Counted from the first letter of the stretch, positions 1-12,610 are shown. The stretch is 64,000 nt of DNA from Enterovibrio baiacu (GCF_004120195.1 NZ_SCHN01000027.1:7682-71681), one strand, 5' to 3'. Notes: generated by a model not told the origin, from the sequence alone. A program made the numbers and translations.

Positions 1-240
<240 letters not shown>

Positions 241-260
241 GATTTGACGACACACTAGCA

Positions 261-287
261 AAAAGGGCATCATTTGATGCCCTTTTT
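261..287 (+). terminator. Rho-independent terminator after tuf
   Basis: An AAAAGGGCATCA / TGATGCCCTTTTT type stem-loop with a T run starts about 20 bases after the tuf stop. It separates tuf transcription from secE-nusG. The A-rich left flank could let it work in both directions, but no reverse-strand gene ends here. Confidence 0.85.
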
Positions 288-461
288 CTGCGCCAAATTA
301 TCGAATTGGACTTTTTTTCGCCTATCTGGCGCAGAAGTAAACGTTTATGGGATAAGAAAGTAGACAGTGAAAACGTGTCAGATTTATATTTCTTGTTCTT
401 TTTACCTCGCTAACGCGAGGTTGTTGTCGTCTATGAAATAGATAAGTTACAGGTAGAATGT

Positions 462-833
462 ATGAAAGCGAATGCTGAAACCCCAACCGGGTCAATGGAC
501 ACCCTGAAATGGGTAGTAGTCTTTGCCTTACTAGCGACTGCGGTAGTGGGAAATAGCCTGTACGGTGATATGTCTGTTGTGCTACGAGCTGCTGCTGTAA
601 TTGTGCTAGTTGCTGCTGCGGGTGGTGTTGCTGCCCTGACTGCTAAAGGTAAAGCCGCAATCACTTTTGCACAAGAATCGCGTATGGAAGTGCGTAAAGT
701 TGTTTGGCCTACACGCCAAGAAACTTTGCAGACCACTCTCATCGTTCTGGCTGTCACTGTCGTCATGGCGCTCATCCTGTGGGGCATCGACGGTATCATG
801 GTCCGTCTGGTCCGCCTATTCACTGGCGTGTGA
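462..833 (+). CDS. secE: Protein translocase subunit SecE
   Basis: Essential small subunit of the SecYEG channel, which clamps SecY in the inner membrane during protein export. The 123-residue product has the three-helix form of enteric SecE: two hydrophobic segments at about residues 17-35 and 40-57, then the conserved amphipathic and membrane part with [15 protein letters not shown] followed by a last transmembrane helix. The conserved VVWPTR motif is decisive. A hairpin CCTCGCTAACGCGAGG lies at 405-420, upstream of the start, and may close transcription arriving from tuf. nusG follows after 10 bases, so the two genes form the usual secE-nusG operon. No tRNA gene lies between tuf and secE. 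Confidence 0.97.
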   Translation: MKANAETPTGSMDTLKWVVVFALLATAVVGNSLYGDMSVVLRAAAVIVLVAAAGGVAALTAKGKAAITFAQESRMEVRKVVWPTRQETLQTTLIVLAVTVVMALILWGIDGIMVRLVRLFTGV

Positions 834-843
834 GGATAAATTC

Positions 844-1389
844 ATGAGCGAAGCTCCGAAAAAACGTTGGTATGTAGTTCAAGCTTTTTCCGGTTTTGAA
901 GGCCGTGTATCTAAGTCTTTGAACGAATATATCAAGATCCACGAGATGGAAGATTTCTTTGGTGAAGTACTTGTACCTACCGAAGAAGTTGTAGAAATGC
1001 GCGCAGGACAGCGTCGTAAAAGTGAACGTAAGTTTTTCCCAGGCTACGTGCTTGTTCAAATGATCATGAATGATGAATCATGGCACTTGGTACGCAGCGT
1101 ACCGCGTGTAATGGGCTTCATTGGTGGTACACCTGATCGCCCAGCGCCGATTTCTGATAAAGAAGCGGACGCGATTTTGAACCGTCTGGAAAAAGCGAGC
1201 GAATCCCCAGTGCATAAAACTGTGTACGAAGCGGGTGAAGTTGTTCGTGTTACTGAAGGCCCGTTTGCGGACTTCAATGGTGTGGTTGAAGAAGTTGACT
1301 ATGAGAAGAGCCGCGTGAAGGTTTCTGTCTCGATCTTCGGTCGTGCAACACCAGTAGAGCTAGAGTTCAGCCAAGTAGAAAAAAGCTGA
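844..1389 (+). CDS. nusG: Transcription termination/antitermination factor NusG
   Basis: NusG binds RNA polymerase clamp helices, suppresses pausing, and links polymerase to Rho or to ribosomal protein S10. The 181-residue protein has the N-terminal NGN domain ([14 protein letters not shown], then [10 protein letters not shown] and [10 protein letters not shown]) and the C-terminal KOW domain (about residues 130-181, [16 protein letters not shown]). An open frame extends upstream into secE, but the ATG at 844 gives the normal family length and N terminus ([13 protein letters not shown]). It lies 10 bases after secE and is followed by the terminator/promoter region of rplKA. Confidence 0.98.
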   Translation: MSEAPKKRWYVVQAFSGFEGRVSKSLNEYIKIHEMEDFFGEVLVPTEEVVEMRAGQRRKSERKFFPGYVLVQMIMNDESWHLVRSVPRVMGFIGGTPDRPAPISDKEADAILNRLEKASESPVHKTVYEAGEVVRVTEGPFADFNGVVEEVDYEKSRVKVSVSIFGRATPVELEFSQVEKS

Positions 1390-1410
1390 TCGTTTTTTGC
1401 TCGGAAAGTA

Positions 1411-1439
1411 TTGCGAGGGGCGCGAAATTTGAATACAAT
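1411..1439 (+). promoter_or_regulatory. Sigma-70 promoter of rplK-rplA (P-L11)
   Basis: TTGCGA (1411-1416), a spacer of 17 bases and TACAAT (1434-1439) form a near-consensus promoter. The bases after the -10 box are GC-rich (TTCGCGCCC), the discriminator type linked to ppGpp/DksA stringent control of ribosomal genes. The spacer and the discriminator form the two arms of the hairpin listed next. Box positions are read from the sequence; control by ppGpp is inferred from the family. Confidence 0.75.
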
Positions 1440-1452
1440 TTCGCGCCCTTTT
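1418..1452 (+). terminator. Terminator-like hairpin of nusG overlapping the rplK promoter
   Basis: Perfect 12-base arms GGGCGCGAAATT (1418-1429) and AATTTCGCGCCC (1437-1448) followed by TTTT. The position, about 30 bases after the nusG stop, and the T run fit an intrinsic terminator for secE-nusG. The same DNA carries the rplK promoter, whose -10 box lies in the loop and the start of the right arm. Confidence 0.7.
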
Positions 1453-1513
1453 GTTAAACGGGGAGTTTGTTTGTACAAAACAGACGTTAGAACCCAAATT
1501 TAGGTATTTAGTA

Positions 1514-2651
<1,138 letters not shown>

Positions 2652-2652
2652 T

Positions 2653-2681
2653 TTGCTTAAAGCGGGGAGTTACTGTACAAT
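2653..2681 (+). promoter_or_regulatory. Sigma-70 promoter of rplJ-rplL-rpoB-rpoC (P-L10)
   Basis: TTGCTT (2653-2658), a 17-base spacer and TACAAT (2676-2681), starting two bases after the rplA stop codon. The discriminator is again GC-rich (TTCCCGC). As at rplK, the spacer and the bases after the -10 box are complementary: TTAAAGCGGG (2657-2666) against CCCGCTTTAA (2684-2693), with the -10 box in the loop. The E. coli counterpart has a promoter at the same place. Confidence 0.72.
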
Positions 2682-2697
2682 TTCCCGCTTTAAAATA

Positions 2698-2884
2698 ATG
2701 GCTGATGTCCGCTAGTCGGACTTCGTCCAAGACCGTAGGCGTTTTTATCCTCGGATAGAAGCTTAATAAGCCCTACGTAGACGGTGCCAGGACATGATAG
2801 ATATTTTTCTTTCTTGGATCTGCGCCGTAATTACTCTCCTGCTGAGAAGCAGCGAGTGGTGTATATATAATCCAGGAGCAAATC
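2698..2884 (+). promoter_or_regulatory. L10 leader (autoregulatory 5' UTR of rplJL)
   Basis: A 190-base untranslated stretch between rplA and rplJ without a reading frame. It has the size and position of the L10 leader of gammaproteobacteria, in which the L10-(L7/L12)4 complex binds the mRNA and blocks its own translation. Partly complementary segments are visible, for example CCGTAGGC (near 2734) with GCCCTACG (near 2770) and TGTCC (near 2706) with GGACA (near 2792), so a long multibranched fold is plausible. The ribosome site CAGGAGCAAAT lies just before rplJ. Assignment rests on position and base pairing seen by eye. Confidence 0.7.
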
Positions 2885-2887
2885 CAA

Positions 2888-3382
2888 ATGGCATTAAATC
2901 TTCAAGACAAAAAAGCAATTGTTGCTGAAGTCAACGAAGCTGCCAGTGGTGCCCTGTCTGCAGTTGTAGCTGATTCTCGCGGTGTCGCGGTTGGTGCAAT
3001 GACTTCTCTACGTAAACAAGCGCGTGAAGCGGGCGTTTACCTGAAAGTTGTTCGTAACACCCTTGCACGTCGTGCGGTTCAAGGTACTGACTATGAGTGT
3101 CTTCAAGATACTTTCGTTGGTCCTACTCTGATCGGTTTCTCTAACGAGCACCCTGGTGCTGCTGCGCGTCTTTTTAAAGACTTCGCGAAAGAGAATAAAG
3201 ATTTTGAGATCAAAGCTGCTGCATTCGAAGGCGCTATTACTGACGCTGATGTACTTGCAACACTGCCAACTTACGACGAAGCGATTGCACGCCTAATGAT
3301 GTGCATGAAAGAAGCGTCTGCTGGCAAGCTGGTACGTACTATCGCAGCTGTTCGCGACCAAAAAGAAGAAGCAGCGGCATAA
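2888..3382 (+). CDS. rplJ: 50S ribosomal protein L10
   Basis: L10 anchors the L7/L12 stalk dimers on the large subunit and controls its own operon through the leader. The 164-residue protein starts [15 protein letters not shown] and has the L10 core motif [23 protein letters not shown]. The C-terminal helix that binds L7/L12 is the last 30 residues or so, ending RDQKEEAAA. It has a strong ribosome site (CAGGAG) and is followed 60 bases later by rplL. Confidence 0.98.
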   Translation: MALNLQDKKAIVAEVNEAASGALSAVVADSRGVAVGAMTSLRKQAREAGVYLKVVRNTLARRAVQGTDYECLQDTFVGPTLIGFSNEHPGAAARLFKDFAKENKDFEIKAAAFEGAITDADVLATLPTYDEAIARLMMCMKEASAGKLVRTIAAVRDQKEEAAA

Positions 3383-3442
3383 TTTGCCTTGCTTTTAACT
3401 GGTTGCTATTTAAACTAATTGTTGACTTTAAAGAGAATTGTT

Positions 3443-3808
3443 ATGTCTATCACTAACGAGCAAATCCTAGACGCAGTTGCAGAAATGTCTGTAATGCAAG
3501 TTGTTGAACTAATCGAAGCAATGGAAGAGAAGTTCGGCGTATCTGCAGCTGCTGCAGTTGTAGCTGGCGGCGCTGCTGCTGAAGCTGCTGAAGAGCAAAC
3601 TGAATTCGACGTAATTCTAACTGCTGCTGGCGCAAACAAAGTTGCTGTAATCAAAGCAGTACGTAGCGCAACTGGTCTTGGCCTGAAAGAAGCGAAAGCT
3701 GTAGTTGACGGTGCTCCAGCTCCGTTGAAAGAAGCTGTTTCTAAAGAAGAAGCTGAAGCTCTGAAGAAAGATCTAGAAGAAGCTGGTGCTTCTGTTGAAG
3801 TTAAGTAA
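3443..3808 (+). CDS. rplL: 50S ribosomal protein L7/L12
   Basis: The stalk protein that recruits and stimulates translation GTPases. The 121-residue product starts [15 protein letters not shown] at the ATG at 3443; the open frame upstream is not coding. It has the N-terminal dimerisation helix pair (to about residue 33), an alanine-rich hinge (about 34-52) and the C-terminal domain with [20 protein letters not shown]. Four copies per ribosome are reached in other bacteria through extra translation of this gene. The partial terminator before rpoB follows. Confidence 0.98.
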   Translation: MSITNEQILDAVAEMSVMQVVELIEAMEEKFGVSAAAAVVAGGAAAEAAEEQTEFDVILTAAGANKVAVIKAVRSATGLGLKEAKAVVDGAPAPLKEAVSKEEAEALKKDLEEAGASVEVK

Positions 3809-3841
3809 TTTATACTTAACTTCTTAGCCTGTTTAGGCTAA

Positions 3842-3875
3842 CGGCTGGTGGCTAAATAGCCACCGGCCTTTTTGC
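3842..3875 (+). terminator. rplL-rpoB attenuator (partial terminator)
   Basis: GGCTGGTGGCTA (3843-3854) pairs with TAGCCACCGGCC (3857-3868) with one G-U pair and is followed by TTTTT. It lies in the 230-base gap between rplL and rpoB. In enteric bacteria a terminator at this place stops most transcripts and so sets the ratio of L7/L12 to RNA polymerase beta. The rest of the gap (3876-4038) has no gene. Confidence 0.85.
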
Positions 3876-4038
3876 GCTGTAGGGCAGTAGTGAATTTTAC
3901 ACCCCGTTTAGTCACTACCGTTCATGCAAAAAAACATCGGGATAACTCCCTGATGTTCCTACAGTAAACGGCGGTTGTTTAGTTACTGTCCCTCAGTCTG
4001 GACAGTTTGGGTCACTTATCAGCGAGCTGAGGAACCCT

Positions 4039-7000
4039 ATGGTTTACTCTTATACCGAGAAAAAGCGTATCCGTAAGGATTTTGGTAAGCGTCCGCAAGT
4101 CTTGGACGTACCATACTTACTGTCTATCCAGCTTGATTCTTTCGAAAAATTTATCGAGCAGGATCCAGAAGGGCAATACGGTCTTGAAGCTGCCTTTCGC
4201 TCTGTTTTTCCGATTCAGAGCTACAATGGCAATTCCGAGCTGCAATACGTTAGCTATCGTCTCGGTGAGCCAGTTTTTGATGTTAAAGAATGCCAAATTC
4301 GTGGCGTAACTTATTCTGCACCGCTTCGCGTGAAACTGCGTCTAGTGATGTTTGACAAAGACGCACCTGCTGGCACCGTAAAAGACATTAAAGAACAAGA
4401 AGTCTACATGGGTGAAATTCCACTCATGACCGACAATGGTACCTTCGTAATTAACGGTACTGAGAGGGTTATCGTATCCCAGCTGCATCGTAGCCCGGGC
4501 GTCTTCTTCGACAGCGATAAGGGTAAAACCCATTCCTCAGGTAAAGTGCTGTACAACGCACGTATCATTCCTTACCGCGGTTCGTGGTTGGATTTCGAAT
4601 TCGATCCTAAGGATGCTGTCTACGTACGTATTGACCGTCGTCGTAAGCTACCTGCTTCGATCATTCTGCGTGCGCTGGAATACACCACCGAGCAAATTCT
4701 TGACCTGTTCTTCGACAAAGTAGTGTTCGAAGTACAAGGCAAATCTCTGGTGATGGAACTGGTACCGGATCGTCTACGTGGCGAAACTGCAAGCTTCGAT
4801 ATTGAAGCTAACGGTCAAGTTTACGTAGAAACAGGCCGTCGCATCACTGCGCGCCAAATCCGTCAGCTAGAAAAAGACGGCATCAAACAAATTGATGTTC
4901 CTGTTGAATACATCGTGGGCAAAATTGCTGCACGTGACTATATCAACGAGGAAACTGGTGAGATCATTGCTGCTGCTAACCAAGAACTAAGCCTAGAGTC
5001 TCTAGCGCTTCTTTCTCAGGCTGGCCACAAGAAGATCGAAACCCTATTCACCAATGATCTAGACCACGGTCCATACATGTCTGATACCTTGCGTATCGAC
5101 AGCACAACTGACCGTCTGTCTGCATTGGTAGAAATCTACCGCATGATGCGCCCTGGTGAGCCACCAACGCGCGAAGCAGCAGAGCAGCTTTTCGAAAGCC
5201 TGTTCTTCTCAGAAGATCGTTACGATCTTTCTGCGGTAGGTCGCATGAAGTTCAACAGTTCACTGTGCCGCGAAGAGATGACCGGTTCTGGTGTACTTAG
5301 CCACGACGATATTATTCAGGTAATGCGCAAGCTTATCGATATCCGTAACGGTATCGGTGAAGTGGATGACATTGACCACTTGGGTAACCGTCGTATTCGT
5401 TCTGTTGGCGAAATGGCAGAGAACCAATTCCGTGTAGGTCTGGTTCGTGTTGAACGTGCAGTTAAAGAACGTCTAAGCCTTGGCGACCTTGATGCAATCA
5501 TGCCTCAAGATCTGATCAACGCTAAACCTATCTCTGCGGCAGTGAAAGAGTTCTTTGGCTCTTCTCAGTTGTCACAGTTTATGGACCAGAACAACCCGTT
5601 GTCAGAAGTGACGCACAAGCGTCGTATTTCTGCATTGGGTCCAGGCGGTCTGACGCGTGAGCGCGCAGGCTTTGAAGTTCGAGACGTACACGCAACCCAC
5701 TACGGTCGCCTATGTCCTATCGAAACGCCTGAAGGTCCAAACATCGGTCTGATTAACTCGCTTTCTGCGTATGCACGTACTAACCCGTACGGCTTCTTAG
5801 AAACGCCTTACCGTAAAGTTGTTGACGGTAAAGTAACGGACCAGATTGATTACCTTTCTGCTATCGAAGAAGGTCAATTCGTTATTGCACAGGCAAATGC
5901 CGTGTTGAATGACGATGGCTCATTCGGTGAAGAACTCATTACTGCTCGCCAGAAAGGCGATTCAGGTTTGCACCCAAGCGATCACGTTCAGTACATGGAC
6001 GTTGCAACCAACCAGGTTGTATCGGTGGCGGCATCCCTAATCCCGTTCCTAGAGCACGATGATGCTAACCGTGCACTTATGGGTGCGAACATGCAACGTC
6101 AGGCAGTTCCAACGCTACGTGCTGATAAGCCGTTGGTTGGTACTGGTATTGAGCGTGCAGTAGCGGTTGACTCGGGTGTAACTGCTGTTGCTAAGCGCGG
6201 CGGTATGGTTCAGTCAGTTGATGCATCTCGTATCGTTATCAAGGTTAACGAAGAAGAGCTGGTTTCTGGTGAAGCTGGTATCGACATCTACAACCTAACG
6301 AAGTACACCCGTTCTAACCAGAACACCTGTATCAACCAGCGTCCTACCGTGATGCCTGGTGAACCAGTTGCACGTGGTGACGTGTTGGCTGACGGTCCTT
6401 CAACAGACCTAGGTGAACTTGCACTTGGCCAGAACATGCGTATCGCGTTCATGCCTTGGAACGGTTACAACTTCGAGGACTCCATCCTTGTATCTGAGCG
6501 TGTAGTGCAGGAAGACCGCCTGACCACTATCCACATTCAAGAGCTTTCTTGTGTGGCACGCGATACTAAACTGGGTAGCGAAGAAATTACTGCTGATATC
6601 CCTAACGTGGGTGAAGCGGCGCTGTCTAAGCTTGACGAATCAGGTGTTGTTTACATCGGTGCGGAAGTGAAAGGCGGTGACATTCTGGTAGGTAAAGTGA
6701 CACCTAAAGGTGAAACTCAGCTGACACCAGAAGAGAAACTACTACGTGCAATCTTCGGTGAGAAAGCGTCTGACGTGAAAGACTCTTCTCTACGTGTTCC
6801 TAACGGTGTATCTGGTACGGTTATCGACGTACAAGTATTTACCCGTGATGGTGTAGAGAAAGACAAGCGTGCGCTAGAAATCGAAGAAATGCAGCTGAAA
6901 GAAGCCAAAAAAGACCTGACAGAAGAGTTCTCTATTCTTGAAGGTGGTTTGGTGGCACGTGTTCGCAATGTACTGGGTCATGCCGGTTACAGCCAAGAGA

Positions 7001-8064
7001 AGTTGGCGAACATGGATCGTCAGAGCATGCTAACGCAAACTCTTGATGACGAAGCGCTGCAAACTCAGCTTGAGCAATTGGCTGAGCAGTACGACGAATT
7101 GAAAGCTGACTTCGATAAGAAGTTCGACACCAAACGCCGTAAGATCACTCAGGGTGATGACTTGGCACCGGGCGTCCTTAAGATTGTTAAGGTTTACCTG
7201 GCTGTTAAACGTCGTATCCAACCTGGTGATAAGATGGCAGGTCGTCACGGTAACAAGGGTGTTATCTCTAAGATCAACCCTGTTGAAGATATGCCGTACG
7301 ACGAAACTGGTGAGCCAGTAGACATCGTTCTAAACCCACTGGGTGTACCGTCTCGTATGAACATCGGTCAGATCCTTGAAACCCACCTTGGCCTCGCGGC
7401 AAAAGGTATCGGTAACAAGATCAACAAGATGCTTAAAGAGCAGCAAGAATTGGCGAAATTCCGCGAATTCCTGCAGAAGGTTTACAGCCTGGGTGATACA
7501 CGTCAAAAAGTCGATATCAGCACGATGACTGATGACGAAGTGCGTACTCTGATTCAAAACTTGCGTGCAGGTCTACCGATCGCAACGCCAGTATTTGATG
7601 GTGCGCCTGAGCCGTCAATCAAAGAGCTACTGAAATTGGGTGACCTACCAGAATCTGGCCAATTGAACTTGTTCGATGGTCGTACTGGTGAGAAGTTTGA
7701 GCGTCCTGTAACCGTGGGTTACATGTACATGCTGAAACTGAACCACTTGGTTGATGACAAGATGCACGCCCGTTCTACCGGTTCTTACAGCCTTGTTACT
7801 CAGCAGCCGCTGGGTGGTAAAGCTCAGTTCGGTGGCCAGCGTTTCGGTGAGATGGAAGTGTGGGCGCTTGAAGCATACGGCGCAGCATACACCCTTCAAG
7901 AAATGCTGACTGTTAAGTCGGATGACGTGAATGGTCGTACGAAGATGTATAAGAACATCGTCGACGGCGATCACCGCATGGAGCCGGGTATGCCGGAATC
8001 TTTCAACGTATTGCTGAAAGAAATCCGCTCGTTGGGTATCAACATCGAGCTGGAAGACGAATAA
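4039..8064 (+). CDS. rpoB: DNA-directed RNA polymerase subunit beta
   Basis: Catalytic beta subunit of RNA polymerase. Its 1341 residues equal the enteric length. It begins [16 protein letters not shown] with the site AGGAACCCT before the ATG. The rifampicin-binding segment is of the sensitive, wild type: [16 protein letters not shown] followed by [13 protein letters not shown], with the Asp, His and Ser positions usually changed in resistant mutants all intact. Later motifs include [12 protein letters not shown] and [13 protein letters not shown] (active-site lysines), and the C-terminal clamp region [20 protein letters not shown]. It is cotranscribed with rpoC. Confidence 0.99.
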   Translation: MVYSYTEKKRIRKDFGKRPQVLDVPYLLSIQLDSFEKFIEQDPEGQYGLEAAFRSVFPIQSYNGNSELQYVSYRLGEPVFDVKECQIRGVTYSAPLRVKLRLVMFDKDAPAGTVKDIKEQEVYMGEIPLMTDNGTFVINGTERVIVSQLHRSPGVFFDSDKGKTHSSGKVLYNARIIPYRGSWLDFEFDPKDAVYVRIDRRRKLPASIILRALEYTTEQILDLFFDKVVFEVQGKSLVMELVPDRLRGETASFDIEANGQVYVETGRRITARQIRQLEKDGIKQIDVPVEYIVGKIAARDYINEETGEIIAAANQELSLESLALLSQAGHKKIETLFTNDLDHGPYMSDTLRIDSTTDRLSALVEIYRMMRPGEPPTREAAEQLFESLFFSEDRYDLSAVGRMKFNSSLCREEMTGSGVLSHDDIIQVMRKLIDIRNGIGEVDDIDHLGNRRIRSVGEMAENQFRVGLVRVERAVKERLSLGDLDAIMPQDLINAKPISAAVKEFFGSSQLSQFMDQNNPLSEVTHKRRISALGPGGLTRERAGFEVRDVHATHYGRLCPIETPEGPNIGLINSLSAYARTNPYGFLETPYRKVVDGKVTDQIDYLSAIEEGQFVIAQANAVLNDDGSFGEELITARQKGDSGLHPSDHVQYMDVATNQVVSVAASLIPFLEHDDANRALMGANMQRQAVPTLRADKPLVGTGIERAVAVDSGVTAVAKRGGMVQSVDASRIVIKVNEEELVSGEAGIDIYNLTKYTRSNQNTCINQRPTVMPGEPVARGDVLADGPSTDLGELALGQNMRIAFMPWNGYNFEDSILVSERVVQEDRLTTIHIQELSCVARDTKLGSEEITADIPNVGEAALSKLDESGVVYIGAEVKGGDILVGKVTPKGETQLTPEEKLLRAIFGEKASDVKDSSLRVPNGVSGTVIDVQVFTRDGVEKDKRALEIEEMQLKEAKKDLTEEFSILEGGLVARVRNVLGHAGYSQEKLANMDRQSMLTQTLDDEALQTQLEQLAEQYDELKADFDKKFDTKRRKITQGDDLAPGVLKIVKVYLAVKRRIQPGDKMAGRHGNKGVISKINPVEDMPYDETGEPVDIVLNPLGVPSRMNIGQILETHLGLAAKGIGNKINKMLKEQQELAKFREFLQKVYSLGDTRQKVDISTMTDDEVRTLIQNLRAGLPIATPVFDGAPEPSIKELLKLGDLPESGQLNLFDGRTGEKFERPVTVGYMYMLKLNHLVDDKMHARSTGSYSLVTQQPLGGKAQFGGQRFGEMEVWALEAYGAAYTLQEMLTVKSDDVNGRTKMYKNIVDGDHRMEPGMPESFNVLLKEIRSLGINIELEDE

Positions 8065-8151
8065 GCCAAGGCTTGAACGTTATTTCCGGTATCAATATGA
8101 AGGCGCTGCCTGCCAGCGCCTTTATGGGTCAACTCCTCACAGGAGCCAAAT

Positions 8152-11100
8152 GTGAAAGACTTACTTAAGTTTCTGAAAGCACAGCATAAGACCGAAGAAT
8201 TTGATGCAATCAAAATCGGTCTAGCTTCTCCAGACATGATCCGTTCATGGTCTTTTGGTGAAGTTAAAAAGCCAGAAACAATTAACTACCGTACCTTTAA
8301 GCCTGAACGTGACGGTCTATTCTGTGCACGTATCTTTGGCCCAGTAAAAGACTACGAATGTCTTTGCGGTAAATACAAGCGCCTTAAGCACCGTGGTGTG
8401 ATCTGTGAAAAATGTGGTGTTGAAGTTACTCAGACTAAAGTACGCCGTGAGCGTATGGGTCACATTGAGCTGGCTTCACCTGTTGCCCACATCTGGTTCC
8501 TAAAATCACTACCATCTCGTATCGGTTTGCTGATGGACATGCCTTTGCGTGACATCGAGCGTGTTCTGTACTTCGAATCATATGTTGTGATCGAACCAGG
8601 CATGACCGATCTTGAGCGTAGCCAAATGCTGTCAGAAGAACAGTATCTTGACGCGCTTGAGCAATGGGGTGACGAATTCGATGCTCGTATGGGTGCTGAA
8701 GCAGTTAAAGCATTGCTGGCCAACATGGACCTTCAAGCTGAAACTGAACTTATGCGCGAAGAGTTGGAAGAAACTAACTCTGAAACCAAGCGTAAGAAAA
8801 TCACCAAGCGTTTGAAGCTTGTTGAAGCATTCCTACAGTCTGGAAACAACCCTGAGTGGATGATCCTGACTGTACTTCCAGTTCTGCCACCGGATCTACG
8901 TCCTCTGGTACCACTGGATGGCGGTCGTTTCGCAACGTCAGATCTTAATGATCTGTACCGTCGTGTAATCAACCGTAACAACCGTCTGAAACGCCTACTG
9001 GATCTGGCTGCACCTGACATCATCGTACGTAACGAAAAACGTATGCTGCAAGAGTCAGTTGACGCCCTGCTAGACAACGGTCGTCGTGGTCGTGCCATCA
9101 CTGGTTCGAACAAGCGTCCGCTTAAGTCTCTGGCTGACATGATCAAAGGTAAGCAAGGTCGTTTCCGTCAGAACTTGCTTGGTAAGCGTGTAGATTACTC
9201 TGGTCGTTCGGTAATCACCGTAGGTCCATACCTTCGTCTACACCAGTGTGGTCTTCCTAAGAAGATGGCACTTGAGCTATTCAAACCATTTATCTACGGC
9301 AAGCTAGAAGCGCGTGGTCTTGCGACGACGATCAAAGCTGCTAAGAAAATGGTTGAGCGCGAAGAAGCTGTTGTTTGGGATATCTTGGATGAAGTTATCC
9401 GTGAACACCCAGTACTGCTAAACCGTGCACCAACACTTCACCGTTTGGGTATCCAAGCGTTTGAACCAGTGTTGATCGAAGGTAAAGCAATTCAACTGCA
9501 CCCACTCGTTTGTGCGGCATACAACGCCGACTTCGATGGTGACCAGATGGCGGTACACGTACCGCTGACACTGGAAGCGCAGCTTGAAGCACGTGCTCTG
9601 ATGATGTCGACGAACAACATCCTGTCTCCTGCGTCCGGTGATCCAATCATCGTACCTTCTCAGGACGTTGTTTTGGGTCTGTACTACATGACCCGCGAAA
9701 AAGTGAATGCGAAAGGTGAAGGTCTTTACCTATCTGGCCCTGCGGAAGCTGAAAAAGCTTACCGTACTGGCAACGCTGAACTGCACGCTCGCGTTAAAGT
9801 ACGCTTGAAAGAAGTGCTGTTTGACGAGATGGGTAACCGCTCTGAATCAGTAGAGCTGCGTGACACCACCGTTGGTCGTGCAATGTTGTGGCAAATCGTG
9901 CCTGAAGGCCTGCCATACGACATCGTTAACCAAGCGCTAGGCAAGAAGCAAATTTCGAACCTGCTTAACACCTGTTACCGTAAGCTGGGTCTGAAAGACA
10001 CTGTAATCTTCGCTGACCAAATCATGTACACCGGTTTCGCATACGCGGCACTGTCTGGTGTATCTGTTGGTATCGATGACATGGTTATCCCACAGGCGAA
10101 ATACGACCTGATCGAAGCAGCAGAAGCTGAAGTTGCTGAGATTCAGGAACAGTTCCAGTCTGGTCTTGTTACTGCGGGCGAACGTTACAACAAAGTTATC
10201 GATATCTGGGCTGCAGCCAACGAACAAGTTGCTAAAGCGATGATGGATAACTTGTCGCATGACACTGTTATCAACCGTGATGGCGAGCCTGAAGAACAGA
10301 AATCGTTCAACAGCGTTTACATGATGGCCGACTCAGGTGCTCGTGGTTCTGCTGCTCAGATTCGTCAGTTGGCGGGTATGCGTGGTCTGATGGCTAAGCC
10401 AGATGGCTCAATCATCGAAACGCCAATCACCGCGAACTTCCGTGAAGGTCTGAACGTACTTCAGTACTTTATCTCGACGCACGGTGCTCGTAAGGGTCTA
10501 GCGGATACAGCACTTAAGACTGCGAACTCAGGTTACCTGACTCGTCGTCTAGTAGATGTTGCACAAGACGTTGTAGTTACTGAAACCGATTGTGGTACCA
10601 GCGAAGGTATCCACATGATGGCAGTTATCGAAGGCGGCGACGTTAAAGAAGCACTGCGTGAGCGTGTTCTTGGTCGTGTTGTTGCTGAAGACGTGATGAA
10701 GCCTGGTACAGAAGAAGTTCTTGCACCTCGTAACACCCTTCTTGATGAGAAATGGTGTGAGATTCTAGAACAGAACTCTGTTGACCAAGTAAAAGTGCGC
10801 TCTGTAGTAAGCTGTGAAACTGACTTCGGTTGTTGTGCAAACTGTTACGGTCGTGACTTGGCGCGTGGTCACATTGTGAACCACGGTGAAGCAGTGGGTG
10901 TTATCGCTGCTCAGTCAATCGGTGAGCCGGGTACACAGCTGACGATGCGTACGTTCCACATCGGTGGTGCGGCATCTCGTGCGGCAGCAGAAAACAGCAT
11001 TCAAGTGAAGAACAACGGTTCGTTGCACCTGCACAATGCGAAGTTCGTTACGAACAACGCAGGCAAGCTGGTTATCACGTCTCGTGCTTCTGAGCTGACT

Positions 11101-12363
11101 ATCGTTGATGAGTTTGGTCGTACTAAGGAAAGCTATAAGCTTCCTTACGGTACCATCTTGGCGAAAGCTGACGGTGACGCAGTGGCTATCGGTGAAACCG
11201 TAGCAAACTGGGACCCGCACACAATGCCAATCATCACTGAAGTAGAAGGTCGCATTGAATTCGTAGACATGGTGGACGGTGTAACTGTTCAGCGTCAAAC
11301 GGATGAACTGACCGGTCTATCTTCAATGGTTATCCTGGACGCAGCTGAGCGTACTTCTGCAGGTAAAGACATGCGTCCTACCGTGAAGTTGCTTGATGCA
11401 TCTGGCAACGCTGTGATGATCCCTGGTACTGAAATGCCAGCACAATACTTCCTACCTGGTAAAGCAATTGTCCAGTTGGAAGATGGCGCAACGGTTGGTA
11501 TCGGTGAAGTGCTATCTCGTATCCCGCAAGCTGCAAGTGGTACGAAAGATATCACCGGTGGTCTACCACGCGTAGCAGACCTGTTCGAAGCACGTAAGCC
11601 TAAAGAGCCTGCGATTCTTGCTGAGATCACGGGTGCTGTATCCTTCGGTAAAGAAACCAAAGGTAAGCGTCGTTTGATTATTACTCCAACTGAAGGCAGT
11701 CCATACGAAGAGATGATTCCTAAGTGGCGTCAGCTAAACGTATTCGAAGGCGAGAAAGTTGAGAAAGGTGATGTAATCGCCGATGGTCCTGAGTCTCCAC
11801 ACGATATTCTACGTCTACGTGGCGTACGTGCGGTTACTGAGTACATCACTAACGAAGTGCAAGACGTTTACCGTCTGCAAGGCGTTAAGATTAACGATAA
11901 GCACATCGAAACGATCGTTCGTCAGATGCTACGCAAAGTAACTATCTCGAAATCTGGTGACTCTGAGTTCCTAGAAGGCGAGCAGGTAGAATTCTCACGC
12001 GTAACGATTGCGAACCGTAAACTGGAAGACGAAGGCAAGCAAGTTGCTACCTTCGAACGTGATTTGCTAGGTATCACCAAAGCATCTCTTGCGACTGAGT
12101 CATTCATCTCAGCTGCATCGTTCCAGGAAACGACTCGCGTTCTAACCGAAGCTGCGGTTTCTGGTAAGCGTGATGAGCTACGTGGTCTGAAAGAGAACGT
12201 TATCGTGGGTCGTTTGATCCCAGCGGGTACCGGTTTCGCATACCACAAAACACGTCAAGTTAAGCGTGTTGTAGCTGAAGAGCCTGTTGCACCTCAGATC
12301 GATGCTGAACAAGCATCACACGATCTGGCTGCATTGCTTAACGCTGGTCTAAGCGACGATTAA
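8152..12363 (+). CDS. rpoC: DNA-directed RNA polymerase subunit beta'
   Basis: Catalytic beta' subunit, 1403 residues. The start codon is GTG at 8152 ([11 protein letters not shown]), as in E. coli, with the ribosome site CAGGAG upstream. An ATG two bases earlier is out of frame. Zinc site 1 is C-L-C-G followed by ICEKCG in the first 90 residues; the magnesium-binding loop [10 protein letters not shown] is intact, and zinc site 2 shows [13 protein letters not shown]. The trigger loop and bridge helix region ([16 protein letters not shown]) is present. In the gap to rpoB, AGGCGCTG and CAGCGCCT (8101-8121) form a small hairpin. A terminator follows the gene. Confidence 0.99.
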   Translation: MKDLLKFLKAQHKTEEFDAIKIGLASPDMIRSWSFGEVKKPETINYRTFKPERDGLFCARIFGPVKDYECLCGKYKRLKHRGVICEKCGVEVTQTKVRRERMGHIELASPVAHIWFLKSLPSRIGLLMDMPLRDIERVLYFESYVVIEPGMTDLERSQMLSEEQYLDALEQWGDEFDARMGAEAVKALLANMDLQAETELMREELEETNSETKRKKITKRLKLVEAFLQSGNNPEWMILTVLPVLPPDLRPLVPLDGGRFATSDLNDLYRRVINRNNRLKRLLDLAAPDIIVRNEKRMLQESVDALLDNGRRGRAITGSNKRPLKSLADMIKGKQGRFRQNLLGKRVDYSGRSVITVGPYLRLHQCGLPKKMALELFKPFIYGKLEARGLATTIKAAKKMVEREEAVVWDILDEVIREHPVLLNRAPTLHRLGIQAFEPVLIEGKAIQLHPLVCAAYNADFDGDQMAVHVPLTLEAQLEARALMMSTNNILSPASGDPIIVPSQDVVLGLYYMTREKVNAKGEGLYLSGPAEAEKAYRTGNAELHARVKVRLKEVLFDEMGNRSESVELRDTTVGRAMLWQIVPEGLPYDIVNQALGKKQISNLLNTCYRKLGLKDTVIFADQIMYTGFAYAALSGVSVGIDDMVIPQAKYDLIEAAEAEVAEIQEQFQSGLVTAGERYNKVIDIWAAANEQVAKAMMDNLSHDTVINRDGEPEEQKSFNSVYMMADSGARGSAAQIRQLAGMRGLMAKPDGSIIETPITANFREGLNVLQYFISTHGARKGLADTALKTANSGYLTRRLVDVAQDVVVTETDCGTSEGIHMMAVIEGGDVKEALRERVLGRVVAEDVMKPGTEEVLAPRNTLLDEKWCEILEQNSVDQVKVRSVVSCETDFGCCANCYGRDLARGHIVNHGEAVGVIAAQSIGEPGTQLTMRTFHIGGAASRAAAENSIQVKNNGSLHLHNAKFVTNNAGKLVITSRASELTIVDEFGRTKESYKLPYGTILAKADGDAVAIGETVANWDPHTMPIITEVEGRIEFVDMVDGVTVQRQTDELTGLSSMVILDAAERTSAGKDMRPTVKLLDASGNAVMIPGTEMPAQYFLPGKAIVQLEDGATVGIGEVLSRIPQAASGTKDITGGLPRVADLFEARKPKEPAILAEITGAVSFGKETKGKRRLIITPTEGSPYEEMIPKWRQLNVFEGEKVEKGDVIADGPESPHDILRLRGVRAVTEYITNEVQDVYRLQGVKINDKHIETIVRQMLRKVTISKSGDSEFLEGEQVEFSRVTIANRKLEDEGKQVATFERDLLGITKASLATESFISAASFQETTRVLTEAAVSGKRDELRGLKENVIVGRLIPAGTGFAYHKTRQVKRVVAEEPVAPQIDAEQASHDLAALLNAGLSDD

Positions 12364-12390
12364 TTAACGATTCTTCGTTGATTTAAATGA

Positions 12391-12417
12391 AAGGCATCCT
12401 TCGGGGTGCCTTTTTTG
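12391..12417 (+). terminator. Terminator of the rpoBC operon
   Basis: AAGGCATCC, loop TTCG, GGGTGCCTT, then six T. The UUCG-type loop and the T run 30 bases after the rpoC stop make a strong intrinsic terminator. Confidence 0.92.
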
Positions 12418-12570
12418 TTTGTCTCAGCGGTAATGAAGCGCCATGACACTGGTGTCTTCCTCAGAAGGTGCGGCTGGGAGATAGATTGGATGATTCTTTC
12501 GTTGGGAGAAAAGAGAAAGTACGGAGAGGGGAAACTGGTGTATTTCGTTTGCCGTTGGTAGCGTTGTCTT

Positions 12571-12610
12571 GAGAAGCGAGAAGCGAGAAGCGAGAAGCGA
12601 GAAGCGAAGC
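12571..12610. repeat. Tandem heptamer repeat (GAGAAGC)x5 plus partial copy
   Basis: Five perfect head-to-tail copies of the seven-base unit GAGAAGC (12571-12605) end in a partial copy GAAGC. They lie in the 300-base gap between the convergent rpoC and rsd genes, outside both. The rest of this gap (12418-12662) holds only the two terminators and no supportable gene. Seven is not a multiple of three, so a changed copy number would not act as an in-frame coding repeat. Confidence 0.95.

Noticed and set aside
241-461. Possible tRNA gene between tuf and secE
   Set aside because: Some relatives may carry a tRNA here; I found only a terminator and a hairpin, no T-loop GGTTCGA and no cloverleaf.
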